This document shows, one piece after another, positions 1-8,187 of a stretch of 48,728 nt of DNA. How positions within the stretch are numbered: the stretch's first letter is position 1; every line of letters begins with the position of its first letter. Source of the stretch: Micrococcaceae bacterium (GTDB lineage Bacteria > Actinomycetota > Actinomycetes > Actinomycetales > Micrococcaceae). The notes below the pieces were generated by a model. That model ran no database searches. It had not been told where the DNA came from and worked only from the letters and a program-made list of their open reading frames with translations. A program made the position numbers and the translations under genes. Where the stretch lies: positions 1-48,728 of the forward strand of contig JAKDMV010000008.1 of assembly GCA_030452125.1 (NCBI GenBank), given 5' to 3'.

Positions 1-2
1 CC

Positions 3-710
3 GCCGACGCCAAGGCCGGCCGCCGGATCGGCGTCAGCTGGATGGCCATCTCGGCCCTCGGCGCCGTGGCCACCGCCCTGGTCGGCATCGCCTACTTCGC
101 CGACGACCCGGCCAAGGAAATCACCGACCCGGAGACGGTCTTCCTGCTGTTGAGCCAGATCTTCTTCCACCCCTTCCTCGCCGGCCTGGTGCTGGCGGCG
201 GTGCTGGCGGCGGTCATGTCCACGATCTCCTCGCAGCTCATCGTCTCCTCCTCCGCCTTGGTGGAGGACCTCTACAACATCGTCGGCCGGGAATCGACGC
301 CCAAGAAGCAGGTCGCACTGGGCCGGGCCGGCGTGCTGGTGATCGCCGTGATCGCCTTCCTCATCGCCCTGGACCGCGAGGCCAGCGTGCTGGATCTGGT
401 GGCCTTCGCCTGGGCCGGCTTCGGCGCGGCCTTCGGCCCGCTGGTGCTGCTGAGCCTGTACTGGCGCAAGCTGACGAGCACCGGCGCCTTGAGCGGCATG
501 ATCGTCGCCGCGGCCACCGTGTTCATCTGGGGCAAGACCCCCGTGTTGACGGAGAACCTGTACGAGATCATCCCGGCGTTCATCCTCAACGTCGTCGTTG
601 CCGTCGTCGTCTCGAAGATGACGGCGAAGCCCAACGAACTCATCGACGAGGAGTTCTCCGCCATGGAGGGCCAGGTGGCAGCAAAGCCCCGCCAGGCCTC
701 CACCAAGTAG
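3..710 (+). CDS. putP: Sodium/proline symporter, C-terminal part (start outside window)
   Basis: The last 235 residues of a sodium:solute symporter of the PutP type, which imports proline with Na+ across the cytoplasmic membrane. The reading frame is open to the window edge, so the N-terminus and its sodium-site helices are missing. Visible are a conserved RRIGVSWM loop, the helix with AAVMSTISSQL typical of PutP, several further hydrophobic helices and the WAGFGAAFGP segment. The charged C-terminal tail from about residue 205 is cytoplasmic. A strong hairpin follows the stop codon. The family assignment is secure; proline as substrate is inferred from similarity to PutP. Confidence 0.85.
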   Translation, partial: ADAKAGRRIGVSWMAISALGAVATALVGIAYFADDPAKEITDPETVFLLLSQIFFHPFLAGLVLAAVLAAVMSTISSQLIVSSSALVEDLYNIVGRESTPKKQVALGRAGVLVIAVIAFLIALDREASVLDLVAFAWAGFGAAFGPLVLLSLYWRKLTSTGALSGMIVAAATVFIWGKTPVLTENLYEIIPAFILNVVVAVVVSKMTAKPNELIDEEFSAMEGQVAAKPRQASTK

Positions 711-724
711 AAGCAGGCGACCGC

Positions 725-783
725 CGACGGCGGCATGCCACCAGCGTCCCGGATTCCGGGATGCCGGTGGCATGCCGCCGTCG
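725..783 (+). terminator. Long hairpin terminator after putP
   Basis: Perfect 18-bp inverted repeat (725-742 with 766-783) enclosing a second small palindrome (about 747-761), followed by TCTTTCC. It begins 14 bases after the putP stop and fits a Rho-independent terminator, although the T-tract is short. Confidence 0.8.
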
Positions 784-960
784 TCTTTCCCGAGGGGGTG
801 GACGGCTCGTGGCGGACCTCACGGACGCGATGTGACGACAAATCTGGTCCAGAGCGATTTTTGTCAATTCTTGCTGCTAATATTTCGATACGTACCCCGG
901 AGACAGCATGTCCCCGGGGCAAACCGCCCACGCCACGTGGGAACGTAAAGGAGGAATATC

Positions 961-1227
961 GTGCTGCATTTCCTGGCTTTTCTACTTCTTGGACTGATTG
1001 CCGGTGCCATCGCGAAGGCGATCCTGCCCGGTAGGCAGGGAGGCGGCTGGATCGCCACCCTCATCCTCGGCGTCATCGGCGCCATGCTGGGTGGTTGGAT
1101 CGGCGGCGAGTTGTTCAACGCTAATACAGGCCAATTCTTCAGCATCGTTTCCTGGATCTGGGCCATCATCGGTTCGTTGATCGTTCTGGTCATCTGGGGC
1201 TTCATCACAGGGCGCCGCAAGGCCTAG
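961..1227 (+). CDS. GlsB/YeaQ/YmgE family small stress membrane protein
   Basis: An 88-residue, very hydrophobic protein with three predicted membrane helices and the glycine-rich GxxGAxxGGW-type motif of the GlsB/YeaQ/YmgE (transglycosylase-associated) family. Members are small inner-membrane proteins often induced by general stress; the molecular role is unknown. The start is GTG, chosen because AAAGGAGG at 947-954 lies six bases upstream. The basic end (GRRKA) is probably cytoplasmic. It stands alone between two hairpins, so it is likely monocistronic. Family assignment is confident, function is not. Confidence 0.85.
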   Translation: MLHFLAFLLLGLIAGAIAKAILPGRQGGGWIATLILGVIGAMLGGWIGGELFNANTGQFFSIVSWIWAIIGSLIVLVIWGFITGRRKA

Positions 1228-1250
1228 GCCATAGCGGCAACACCGACGAA

Positions 1251-1278
1251 GGTGGCCATCCCGCACGGGGTGGCCACC
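1251..1278 (+). terminator. Hairpin terminator after the GlsB-like gene
   Basis: GGTGGCCA (1251-1258) pairs with TGGCCACC (1271-1278), and CCCG/CGGG extends the stem inside. It lies 23 bases after the stop. No clear T-tract follows, so termination is inferred from structure and position. Confidence 0.6.
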
Positions 1279-1330
1279 TCACGCGTTAACGCCCCTTTTC
1301 ATGGCCCCTGTTTGTCCGGTGGTTCGCGGC

Positions 1331-1336
1331 TAAGCT
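1331..1336 (+). promoter_or_regulatory. -10 box of a probable leaderless transcript
   Basis: TAAGCT ends six bases before the ATG at 1343, and no Shine-Dalgarno sequence is present. This is the expected geometry of a leaderless mRNA starting at the start codon. No convincing -35 box is visible. Confidence 0.5.
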
Positions 1337-1342
1337 GAAACC

Positions 1343-2746
1343 ATGGCCTGGAACCGCACGCAAGAGCATGTGCTCGCCCTGGCGCCGGACGATGTCTGGC
1401 GCATCATCTCCGATCCCGCCCGCCTGCCCGACTGGAACCCCGCGGTCAGGTCCCTGGTCCCCGCCCACGACGGCGCCCTGGTTCCGGGCAGCCGGCTGGC
1501 CTTCACCCCGAATCCCCCGTTGCTGGGCGCGGTGCATTCGCGGACGGCACCGGATGCGGTGGTCACACGCAACCAGGCGGGGGTCTCCTTTGCCTGGCGC
1601 CAGCCGCAGCCCGGTGGTGGCCTGCTGGTGCATTGGGAGATCGCCGAGCATCCAGCCGGGACCCTGCTGACCCAACGGGTCGCCATCGAAGGCCACGGGT
1701 CCTGGCTGTTCACCGAGTCGAACGCCAAGCCGCTGGCCTCGCACTTCGCGGAGAATTGTGCCCGGCTCTACCGATTGGCCGGCGGAACCCCGGATCCGTC
1801 CCACCGGATCGTCATTGCCGGCGGCAGCGGCTTCCTCGGCATCCGGTTGGCCGCAGATCTCCTCTGCCACGGCCTGGACCCCGTGATCCTCACGCGGAGT
1901 CCCGACCCCGTCTCTCCGTTCCGCCAAGTCCGTTGGGATGGGCACAGCCAGGGCGCCTGGACCACCGAACTGGACCCTGCCGAGGGCAGCGTCAGCCTGG
2001 TCAACCTGGCCGGACGGCTGGTGGATGCCCGCCCCACGGCAGAGAACATCGCCGAACTGCGCGACTCGCGGGTCGATGCCACCCGCGCACTCGTCCAGGC
2101 CAGCCGGAAACACGAGGTCCCGCTGGACCACTGGGTCCAGGCCAGCACGACCGCCATCTACTCCGATGCCGGTGATGAACGGCTCACCGAGGACTCCCCC
2201 TTGCCCGAGGCCACGGCCGCCCTGCCGCAGATGACCGGTGTCGCCCGGCCCTGGGAGGAGGCACTGAACGGCGCCCGGGCCCTCCGGTCCACCATCCTGC
2301 GCACCGGCGTCGTCCTGGAACAGGAGAGTCCTGCCTTCGACCGGTTGTCCCTGCTCGCCCGCACCGGACTGGGCGGCCCGGTCGGCTCGGGCGTCCAATG
2401 GGTCAGCTGGATCCATCTGACCGATTGGCTGCGCATCGTGCGGGCCGGCCTCGGACTGGAGCCCGGGATCGATCTGGATGAAGGGGTCGTGATCGCCGCT
2501 TCCCCGGCTCCGGTCCGCAATGCCGGGTTCATGGCGGCACTGAGATCCGTGCTGGCGCCGGGCCCGTTGAAACGTTTCTCACTGGCCACCCCGGAACCGA
2601 TGCTCAAACTCGGCGCGGCCGCCCTCCGCACCGACCCCGCCCTGGGTCTGACCGGACGGCATGCGACGTCGAACCGGCTGCCCCGGGCCGGGTTCGCCTT
2701 CACCTATCCCGAACTCGATGGCGCACTCGCGGCCATCACCGGTTAG
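1343..2746 (+). CDS. SRPBCC domain fused to TIGR01777 (YfcH-like) epimerase
   Basis: 467 residues with two domains. Residues about 1-150 look like an SRPBCC/START-type ligand-binding fold (DDVWRIISDPARLPDWNP near the N-terminus). From about 153 a TIGR01777 NAD(P)-dependent epimerase domain follows, with the Rossmann motif AGGSGFLG near residue 158, the LVNLAG segment and QASTTAIYS where the family carries its active-site region. The same fusion is seen in other actinobacteria; the substrate is unknown. The stop is six bases before the ogt start, so the two genes are probably co-transcribed. The start follows a -10-like TAAGCT by six bases. Confidence 0.85.
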   Translation: MAWNRTQEHVLALAPDDVWRIISDPARLPDWNPAVRSLVPAHDGALVPGSRLAFTPNPPLLGAVHSRTAPDAVVTRNQAGVSFAWRQPQPGGGLLVHWEIAEHPAGTLLTQRVAIEGHGSWLFTESNAKPLASHFAENCARLYRLAGGTPDPSHRIVIAGGSGFLGIRLAADLLCHGLDPVILTRSPDPVSPFRQVRWDGHSQGAWTTELDPAEGSVSLVNLAGRLVDARPTAENIAELRDSRVDATRALVQASRKHEVPLDHWVQASTTAIYSDAGDERLTEDSPLPEATAALPQMTGVARPWEEALNGARALRSTILRTGVVLEQESPAFDRLSLLARTGLGGPVGSGVQWVSWIHLTDWLRIVRAGLGLEPGIDLDEGVVIAASPAPVRNAGFMAALRSVLAPGPLKRFSLATPEPMLKLGAAALRTDPALGLTGRHATSNRLPRAGFAFTYPELDGALAAITG

Positions 2747-2752
2747 TCCGCC

Positions 2753-3271
2753 ATGCTCCGCTACGCGTACATGGACTCACCGATCGGTCGGATCCGGCTC
2801 TCCGCCACCGGGAAGGGGTTGGCCGGCGTCCACATGGAAGACCATGCCCACCAGCCCGCGGGGCCGCCGGAAGGCACCGAGGTCTCCGATTCCGCGCCCT
2901 GCCCGATCATCGGGCAGGGCATCGACGAACTCGGCGAATACTTCGCCGGCACCCGAACCCGTTTCGACGTGACCCTGGATCCCTCCGGCACCGACTTCCA
3001 GCAGCGGGTCTGGGCCCTGCTGCGCACCATCGACCATGGGACGACGCGCAGCTACGGGGATCTGGCCGCCGCACTCGGTGACCCTCATTTGTCCCGCGCC
3101 GTCGGTACCGCCAACGGACGTAACCCGCTGTCGATCATCGTCCCCTGTCATCGCGTCATCGGCGCCGATGGGTCGATGACCGGCTATGGCGGAGGGGTCG
3201 ACCGCAAACTCTTCCTGCTCCGGCTCGAGGGCGTCCTGCCGTCGGCCGAGGACCAGCCCCCGTTGTTCTGA
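2753..3271 (+). CDS. ogt: Methylated-DNA--[protein]-cysteine S-methyltransferase
   Basis: A 172-residue suicide alkyltransferase that moves methyl groups from O6-methylguanine in DNA to its own cysteine. The diagnostic IIVPCHRVIG motif with the acceptor Cys sits at about residue 126, preceded by the RAVGTANGRNPL helix-turn-helix region and followed by GYGGGVDRK. The N-terminal regulatory domain is present, so the protein is of normal Ogt length. It starts six bases after the epimerase stop without its own clear ribosome binding site, suggesting translational coupling. Confidence 0.93.
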   Translation: MLRYAYMDSPIGRIRLSATGKGLAGVHMEDHAHQPAGPPEGTEVSDSAPCPIIGQGIDELGEYFAGTRTRFDVTLDPSGTDFQQRVWALLRTIDHGTTRSYGDLAAALGDPHLSRAVGTANGRNPLSIIVPCHRVIGADGSMTGYGGGVDRKLFLLRLEGVLPSAEDQPPLF

Positions 3272-3287
3272 CGCCCGAGGAGGCACC

Positions 3288-3686
3288 ATGCGTACCGTCG
3301 CCATTGTCTACTACGGCCGCCACGGCCCCAGCCGCGCCTATGCCCAGGCACTGGAGAATGCCCTGCGCGGTGCGGGGAACCTGGCCGAACAGATCCAGGT
3401 GCGTGACGCCGCGGCCAACGACGTCGTCTTCTACGACGGGCTGGTCCTGGTCGGGCCGCCACTCTTCGGCCGCCTGCATGGCCTGGCCCTGGCCCGCGCG
3501 CTCGCCCCCGAACGCCATAGCGCCGTCGTGGTCCTCGGCGGAAACCGGCCGGCGGAACACTACCGGAAGCTGTTCCGTCCGGCCGAGCGCCCCAGCATCT
3601 CCTTCTTCCAGGAGCAATCCCACCAGGACACCTCGGTGGTCTTTTCCACGGTGGCCCCGGTGGTGGACTGGGCCAGGAAGCTCTAG
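3288..3686 (+). CDS. Small flavodoxin-like protein of unknown function
   Basis: 132 residues. The ATG at 3288 is chosen because GAGGAGG lies four bases upstream; a longer frame reading back into ogt exists but lacks a site. The N-terminus (MRTVAIVYYGRHGPSRAYAQAL) resembles a flavodoxin first strand plus phosphate loop, and alternating hydrophobic strands (LVLVGPPLFGRLHG, SAVVVLGGNRP) suggest an alpha/beta flavodoxin-like fold. FMN binding is not demonstrated, since the loop lacks the usual T/S-rich pattern. It starts 16 bases after ogt and is probably in the same operon. Confidence 0.6.
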   Translation: MRTVAIVYYGRHGPSRAYAQALENALRGAGNLAEQIQVRDAAANDVVFYDGLVLVGPPLFGRLHGLALARALAPERHSAVVVLGGNRPAEHYRKLFRPAERPSISFFQEQSHQDTSVVFSTVAPVVDWARKL

Positions 3687-3743
3687 GAACGGCCACGGCC
3701 TACCGTGGAGTCACCAGTTCCCCCGAAATCAAGGAGACCACCG

Positions 3744-4373
3744 ATGACCAACACCGATCCTCCCGGAACCACGCAGGAACTGGACCTGCGGGAACTGGAT
3801 GCCCCCGAGCGCCACCGGCACGTCCTGGAACGGTATGCGCAGCTGCCGGTCGAGGCGTCCCTTCTTCTGGTCGACGACCGCGACCCGCACGACCTGCGCC
3901 ACGAGTTCGAGTCCGAACACCCGGGCAGCCACGAGTGGGAGCAGCTGGCCTCCGGCCCCGGACGGTGGCGTATCCGCCTCACGAAAATGGCCAGCACCCC
4001 GCTGCCTCGGTTGCTACTCGACACCCGGGCCGTGGCCGGGCGAACGGGCGAACCCGGGGTCTCGGGAGCGGTGTGGAACATTCCGGCCCGCGAACGCGAC
4101 CTCGACTCGAACATCATCTCCCTGGAGCCTGGAGGCTCCATCGACGCCTACGCCGGCCCCGAACTCGATGTACTCATCCACGTCCTGGGCGGCGAGGGCA
4201 CCCTGGGCACCGAACGCGGGGACGTCCCGCTCTCCCCCGGGTCGCTGGTCTGGTTGCCCCGCCGGTCCCGGCGGTCATTCGCGGCCGGGCCGGGCGGGCT
4301 GCGCTACCTCACGGTGCATCAGCGCCGGCAGTCACTGGTGCTGCGGACCACGCGTCCCGACGCCCCGGCCTGA
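3744..4373 (+). CDS. DUF2249-cupin two-domain protein
   Basis: 209 residues. Residues about 10-78 match the DUF2249 pattern: a DLRELDAPERHRHVLE helix, then LLLVDDRDPHDLRHEFE, and a HEWEQL...WRIRLTK end. Residues about 110-200 form a cupin-type beta-barrel (SLEPGGSIDAY, LHVLGGEG-like, SPGSLVWLPRRSRR) but with few of the histidines that normally bind metal, so catalysis is uncertain. DUF2249 proteins are often linked to redox or nitrosative metabolism; the role here is unknown. The ATG at 3744 is preceded by AAGGAG; upstream in-frame extension is rejected for lack of a site. Confidence 0.75.
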   Translation: MTNTDPPGTTQELDLRELDAPERHRHVLERYAQLPVEASLLLVDDRDPHDLRHEFESEHPGSHEWEQLASGPGRWRIRLTKMASTPLPRLLLDTRAVAGRTGEPGVSGAVWNIPARERDLDSNIISLEPGGSIDAYAGPELDVLIHVLGGEGTLGTERGDVPLSPGSLVWLPRRSRRSFAAGPGGLRYLTVHQRRQSLVLRTTRPDAPA

Positions 4374-4380
4374 CCCCTCC

Positions 4381-5298
4381 TCAGGGTGCCGGTGCGGCCG
4401 CGGCCCGCCCGCCGGCCCGGAGCTGCACCAACGTCAGATCCACCAGCGGAGTGTCCACCTCCACGGCGCGGGCCCGCACCTGGAGGTCCCCCAGGATGTG
4501 TTCGGCCTCCGTGGCGTGTCCGGAGACCACATCACGGTAGAGCGAGGAAACGAACGCCGAACCGGGATCGGTGAGCAGACCGACGGCCTGGTCGTGGCTG
4601 GCCGTCTGCGTGCGATGCCCGGCCGCCGCGGCGACGGCCTCGGTTTCGGCGATCGCGGCATCGATATGGGCCCGCCCCCCGGCGGCGAGGATGTTGCCGA
4701 CACTGTTGCGGAACAGGCAGGTGACGACCCCGGCGGCGGCAATGAACACCCACTTGTCCCAGAGCGCCTGCAGCACGTCGTTCGTTTCGAAGAGCTCCAG
4801 CCCGGGGACCCGCAGCGTGTCGGAGATCCGTGCAGGCACGGCACTGCCGTCGAAGGTGCCGATGGTCATGGTGGCCAGGTCCGTCATTTGCCGCACGGAA
4901 CCCTCCTCGCCCAATGCGGCAATGATCTTCACCAACCCGCCCAGCGGGATTCCGGCCGGCAGGGACCGGATCAGGTCGATATGGCGCATCCCGTTGAGGA
5001 AGGGGACGACGGTGGTCCCGGTGCCGATGAACGGGGCCGCGTCGTCCAGGGCGGCGTCGAGGCCGGTGGCCTTCACGGCCAGCAGGACCAGATCGAATTC
5101 CCCGGCGGACTGACCGGCCGTGATGACCTGGACGGGCAGGACCCGGTCACCGTCCGGGGCCATGAACCGCAGCCCCCCGCGGCGGAGTTCTTCGGCCCGG
5201 GCGGCCCGGACCAGATAGGTGACGTCACGGCCTGCTTCCAGCAGTCGTGCACCAAAAGCACCACCGGTGGCCCCGGCGCCTACGATCAGTATCCTCAT
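4381..5298 (-). CDS. Ketopantoate reductase family protein (2-dehydropantoate 2-reductase)
   Basis: 305 residues. An N-terminal Rossmann fold carries GAGATGG at residues 7-13. LLAVKATGLDAAL holds the conserved Lys, and the C-terminal half is helical as in PanE. PanE reduces ketopantoate with NADPH in pantothenate synthesis, but several paralogues in actinobacteria act on other 2-oxo acids, so the symbol is withheld. The start at 5298 (MRILIVGAG) is favoured over 5322 because a GATACT -10-like box sits six bases upstream, fitting a leaderless mRNA. It diverges from the YetF-like gene with only 38 bases between starts. Confidence 0.82.
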   Translation of the reverse strand: MRILIVGAGATGGAFGARLLEAGRDVTYLVRAARAEELRRGGLRFMAPDGDRVLPVQVITAGQSAGEFDLVLLAVKATGLDAALDDAAPFIGTGTTVVPFLNGMRHIDLIRSLPAGIPLGGLVKIIAALGEEGSVRQMTDLATMTIGTFDGSAVPARISDTLRVPGLELFETNDVLQALWDKWVFIAAAGVVTCLFRNSVGNILAAGGRAHIDAAIAETEAVAAAAGHRTQTASHDQAVGLLTDPGSAFVSSLYRDVVSGHATEAEHILGDLQVRARAVEVDTPLVDLTLVQLRAGGRAAAAPAP

Positions 5299-5304
5299 AT
5301 CGAC

Positions 5305-5310
5305 AGTATC
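5305..5310 (-). promoter_or_regulatory. -10 box for the ketopantoate reductase gene
   Basis: On the minus strand the hexamer reads GATACT, six bases before the ATG at 5298. There is no Shine-Dalgarno sequence, so the transcript is probably leaderless. Confidence 0.45.
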
Positions 5311-5324
5311 CCCCACCCCCATGC

Positions 5325-5330
5325 CAGAAT
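5325..5330 (+). promoter_or_regulatory. -10 box for the YetF-like gene
   Basis: CAGAAT lies six bases before the ATG at 5337 on the plus strand. With the divergent box at 5305-5310 it leaves no room for separate promoters, so the two must overlap. Confidence 0.4.
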
Positions 5331-5336
5331 GTCCGA

Positions 5337-5873
5337 ATGGACTTGAGTTACTTCTGGACCGGCTGGGAGCCGGTCATACATACCCTGCTCATCGGCATCG
5401 TCGGCTATCTCGTGCTGGTGATCCTGCTCCGGGGGACCGGGCCGCGCACCATGGCGAAAATGACGCCGTTGGACTTCGTCATCGCCGTCACCCTGGGGTC
5501 CACCTTCGGCCGCACCGTCACGGCGGTCGATGTCAGTCTCGCCCAGGCGGTGGCAGCACTGGTGCTGCTCGTCGGGGTGCAGTGGGCCCTGGCAGGTCTC
5601 CGGGCGCGCTGGAACGTCATGCGCCGTGTCCTGGACTCACCCCCGGTGCTGCTCTACTACAACGAGGAACTGCAGCACCGGGCGTTGCGCCGCCACCGGT
5701 TGACGGAAGCCGATGTGCACACCGCTGCCCGGCAATCGGGGCAGGGGTCCCTGGCGGACGTCCAGGCAGTGGTCCTGCAACAGGACGGCTCGCTGGGAGT
5801 CATCACCCGTTCCGCGATGGGCGACGGCTCCAGCATCCTGCCCTACGCCGAGCGCGAGGGTGAAGGCCACTAA
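5337..5873 (+). CDS. YetF/DUF421 family membrane protein
   Basis: 178 residues. Three N-terminal membrane helices are followed by the DUF421 signature region LLRGTGPRTMAKMTPLDFVIAVTLGS, then a soluble domain (LDSPPVLLYYNEELQHRALRR, LTEADVHTAARQ, ADVQAVVLQQDGSLGVI). This is the layout of YetF-like proteins of unknown function. A paralogue lies at 40025. The short polar C-terminus ends just before a bidirectional hairpin. Confidence 0.85.
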   Translation: MDLSYFWTGWEPVIHTLLIGIVGYLVLVILLRGTGPRTMAKMTPLDFVIAVTLGSTFGRTVTAVDVSLAQAVAALVLLVGVQWALAGLRARWNVMRRVLDSPPVLLYYNEELQHRALRRHRLTEADVHTAARQSGQGSLADVQAVVLQQDGSLGVITRSAMGDGSSILPYAEREGEGH

Positions 5874-5886
5874 CCCGGGAAAGACA

Positions 5887-5926
5887 AAAAGGGCTTCCCG
5901 ATTCCAATGAACCGGGAAGCCCTTTT
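5887..5926. terminator. Bidirectional terminator between the YetF-like gene and tRNA-Ala(GGC)
   Basis: Perfect 14-bp inverted repeat, 5887-5900 with 5913-5926. It has A4 at the left edge and T4 at the right, so a U-tract is formed on both strands. It can end the plus-strand YetF-like gene and the minus-strand tRNA. Confidence 0.88.
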
Positions 5927-5930
5927 CCTG

Positions 5931-6006
5931 TGGTGGAGGTAAGGGGATTCGAACCCCTGACCTTCTGCATGCCATGCAGACGCGCTACCAACTGCGCCAT
6001 ACCCCC
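5931..6006 (-). tRNA. tRNA-Ala (anticodon GGC)
   Basis: A 76-base cloverleaf including encoded CCA. The acceptor arm GGGGGTA pairs with TACCTCC (one G-U). The D-arm is GCGC/GCGC, the anticodon stem TCTGC/GCAGA surrounds loop ATGGCAT (anticodon GGC, reading GCC/GCU), and the T-arm carries GGTTCGAAT. It is transcribed leftwards into the hairpin at 5887-5926. Confidence 0.97.
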
Positions 6007-6207
6007 GCAGGTCGTCCCCACCGTCGGCTTCCGACGTCCGGGACGATTCAATAATCTACAGCACCGGCCCCGTGATGCGCCAATCGGGGCCTCCCACGCG
6101 GGAGCGCCACCGGCAGGAGCGCCCCTCCCCTTCACAAGCCCGCGCTGCGGCAGCAGGATGGGTGGAGGACACCACCGTGTCCGTTCCCCCGGACGAAGGG
6201 CACCACC

Positions 6208-6633
6208 ATGAGCATCGGAATGACCCCCTACCTGAGCTTCGGCGGCAATGCCCGTGAAGCCATGGAATTCTACAAATCAGTTTTCGGCGGCGAGCTGAGC
6301 GTGCTGACCTTCGCCGAGGGCATGGGCGAAAAGGATCCGGAACAGAGCCAAAAAGTCATGCACTCCTCGTTGTTCCTCGAACGGGGCATCCACCTGATGG
6401 CCAGTGATCCGGGCCCGGGATGCGATCCCACCCCGAACGGGACCATCTCGCTGAGTTCGGACGGGTCCGAGGGCGGCGACGGGGACACCCTGCGCGGCTG
6501 GTGGGACCGGCTCGCCGCCGACGCCACCATCACCATGGCACTGGAAGAAGCCCCCTGGGGCGATTCCTTCGGACAACTGACCGATGGGTTCGGCATCAAC
6601 TGGATGTTCAACATCACGGCCGCCCACGGCTAG
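6208..6633 (+). CDS. PhnB-like VOC family (glyoxalase/dioxygenase fold) protein
   Basis: 141 residues with the typical PhnB-type start (MTPYLSFGGNAREAMEFYKSVFGGE), a middle HSSLFLERGIHLMASD strand where metal ligands usually lie, and the end WGDSFGQLTDGFGINWMFN. These small proteins adopt the vicinal oxygen chelate fold; the PhnB name is historical and does not imply phosphonate metabolism. AAGGG lies seven bases before the ATG. It stands alone. Substrate unknown. Confidence 0.87.
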   Translation: MSIGMTPYLSFGGNAREAMEFYKSVFGGELSVLTFAEGMGEKDPEQSQKVMHSSLFLERGIHLMASDPGPGCDPTPNGTISLSSDGSEGGDGDTLRGWWDRLAADATITMALEEAPWGDSFGQLTDGFGINWMFNITAAHG

Positions 6634-6791
6634 GCCCCGGGCCGCCTTCCGGCCCCGGAGGGTGCTGGCTGTTCCGGAGGGGACCAGGACCAGTAGGCTG
6701 AAAACGGTGGACCAGGCCACCTCGTCCAGGTGCTTCGCCTGCCGTGGCAGCCCCACGGCCCGCGTCCCGACCGCCTCTCAAGAAAGCCGCC

Positions 6792-8174
6792 ATGCGCACA
6801 GAATCCCGGGACCGCACGAACCCTGCCCCGAAATCGCCCAAACTGGTCTACGCGGTCAGTGCCATCGCAGCGGTCGGGGGTTTCCTCTTCGGCTACGACA
6901 CCGGGGTGATCTCCGGGGCCCTGCTGTTCATCAACGACGACTTCTCCCTGACACCGCTCACCGAAGGCGTGGTCGTCAGTTCCATCCTCGTCGGGGCGAT
7001 CATCGGCGCCGTGGGATGCGGGCCCCTCGCGGACCGTCATGGACGGAAGAACACCATCATCGCCGCGGCAACCGTCTTCACGATTGGTGCACTGTTGGCG
7101 GCCTTCGCCCCCACGGCGGAACTACTGGTCGTCGCCCGCCTGGTCCTGGGTCTGGCGGTCGGGGCCGCGTCGGTGCTGGTTCCGCTCTTCATCGCCGAAG
7201 CAGCACCCCCGGCGATCCGCGGTCGGCTGGTTTCGGCCAACCAGCTGCTCATCACCATCGGCATCCTGGCTGCCTACCTGACCAACGCACTGTTCGCCTA
7301 CGACGGCGGATGGCGGTGGATGTTCGGTCTGGGCGTGATTCCGGCGATCGTGTTGGGCGTGGGGATGCTCTTCCTGCCGGAGACCCCCCGGTGGCTCTTC
7401 GAGAAGGGGCGGACCGAGGAGGCCCGCACCGTATTGGGCCGGCTCCGGGACCCGCAGACGGCCGATACCGAGTTCCAGGAGATCCACCGGTCCCTGCACG
7501 AGGACCTCGAACCCAAGTCCACACTGCGCGACCTCACCACTCCGTGGGTCCGGCCGGCGCTGATCGCCGGCATAGGCGTGTCCATCTTCGGCCAGGCCAG
7601 CGGCATCAACAGCGTCATCTACTACGCCCCGACGATCTTCAACTCCACCGGGCTCGGAGCCTCCACCGCCATCCTGGGCACCGTGGGCATCGGGGCCGTG
7701 AACGTCGTCATGACCATCGTCGGCATGTCCCTGGTGGACAGGATCGGGCGTCGCATCCTGCTGATGAGCGGATTCGCCGTCATGAGCATCACGCTCCTCG
7801 TCCTCGGCTTCGTGCTCCACGGCGACAGCCTGGACCCCTCGGCCGGGTGGATCGCCATGGTGTGTCTGGCCGTCTACATCGCCGCCTTCGGCGCCAGCGT
7901 CGGCATCGTCGTCTTCGTGCTGCCCTCCGAGGTCTACCCGCAGCGGATCCGCGGCTCGGCCATGAGCGCCACCCTGATGTGCAACTGGGGCATGAACTTC
8001 GTGGTGTCGCTGACCTTCCTGTCCCTGTTCGACGCGCTCGGCAAGTCGTGGACCTTCTGGCTCTATGCCCTCATCTGTGCGCTGGGCTGGCTCTTCGCCG
8101 TCAAGCTCGTTCCCGAGACCAAGGGACGCAGCCTGGAGGAGATCGAGTCCTGGTCACGGGCGCGGGCGAACTGA
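6792..8174 (+). CDS. MFS sugar:proton symporter (sugar porter family)
   Basis: 460 residues and 12 membrane helices. Sugar porter signatures are clear: GYDTGVISGALLFI in helix 1, ADRHGRK after helix 2, PETPRWL before the central loop, GQASGINSVIYYAPTIF in helix 7, DRIGRR in the second half, and PETKGRSLEEIE at the C-terminus. It resembles AraE/GalP/XylE-type importers of pentoses or hexoses; the exact sugar cannot be read. The ATG at 6792 is preferred over the GTG at 6744 because the added residues would be unlike the family. Only a weak AAGAAAG site precedes it. It converges with the next gene, 13 bases apart. Confidence 0.88.
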   Translation: MRTESRDRTNPAPKSPKLVYAVSAIAAVGGFLFGYDTGVISGALLFINDDFSLTPLTEGVVVSSILVGAIIGAVGCGPLADRHGRKNTIIAAATVFTIGALLAAFAPTAELLVVARLVLGLAVGAASVLVPLFIAEAAPPAIRGRLVSANQLLITIGILAAYLTNALFAYDGGWRWMFGLGVIPAIVLGVGMLFLPETPRWLFEKGRTEEARTVLGRLRDPQTADTEFQEIHRSLHEDLEPKSTLRDLTTPWVRPALIAGIGVSIFGQASGINSVIYYAPTIFNSTGLGASTAILGTVGIGAVNVVMTIVGMSLVDRIGRRILLMSGFAVMSITLLVLGFVLHGDSLDPSAGWIAMVCLAVYIAAFGASVGIVVFVLPSEVYPQRIRGSAMSATLMCNWGMNFVVSLTFLSLFDALGKSWTFWLYALICALGWLFAVKLVPETKGRSLEEIESWSRARAN

Positions 8175-8187
8175 TGCCCCCTGGGGT

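Noticed and set aside
862-884. TTGTCA and TAATAT as a promoter for the GlsB-like gene
   Set aside because: The spacer would be only 11 bases, too short for a sigma-70-type promoter.
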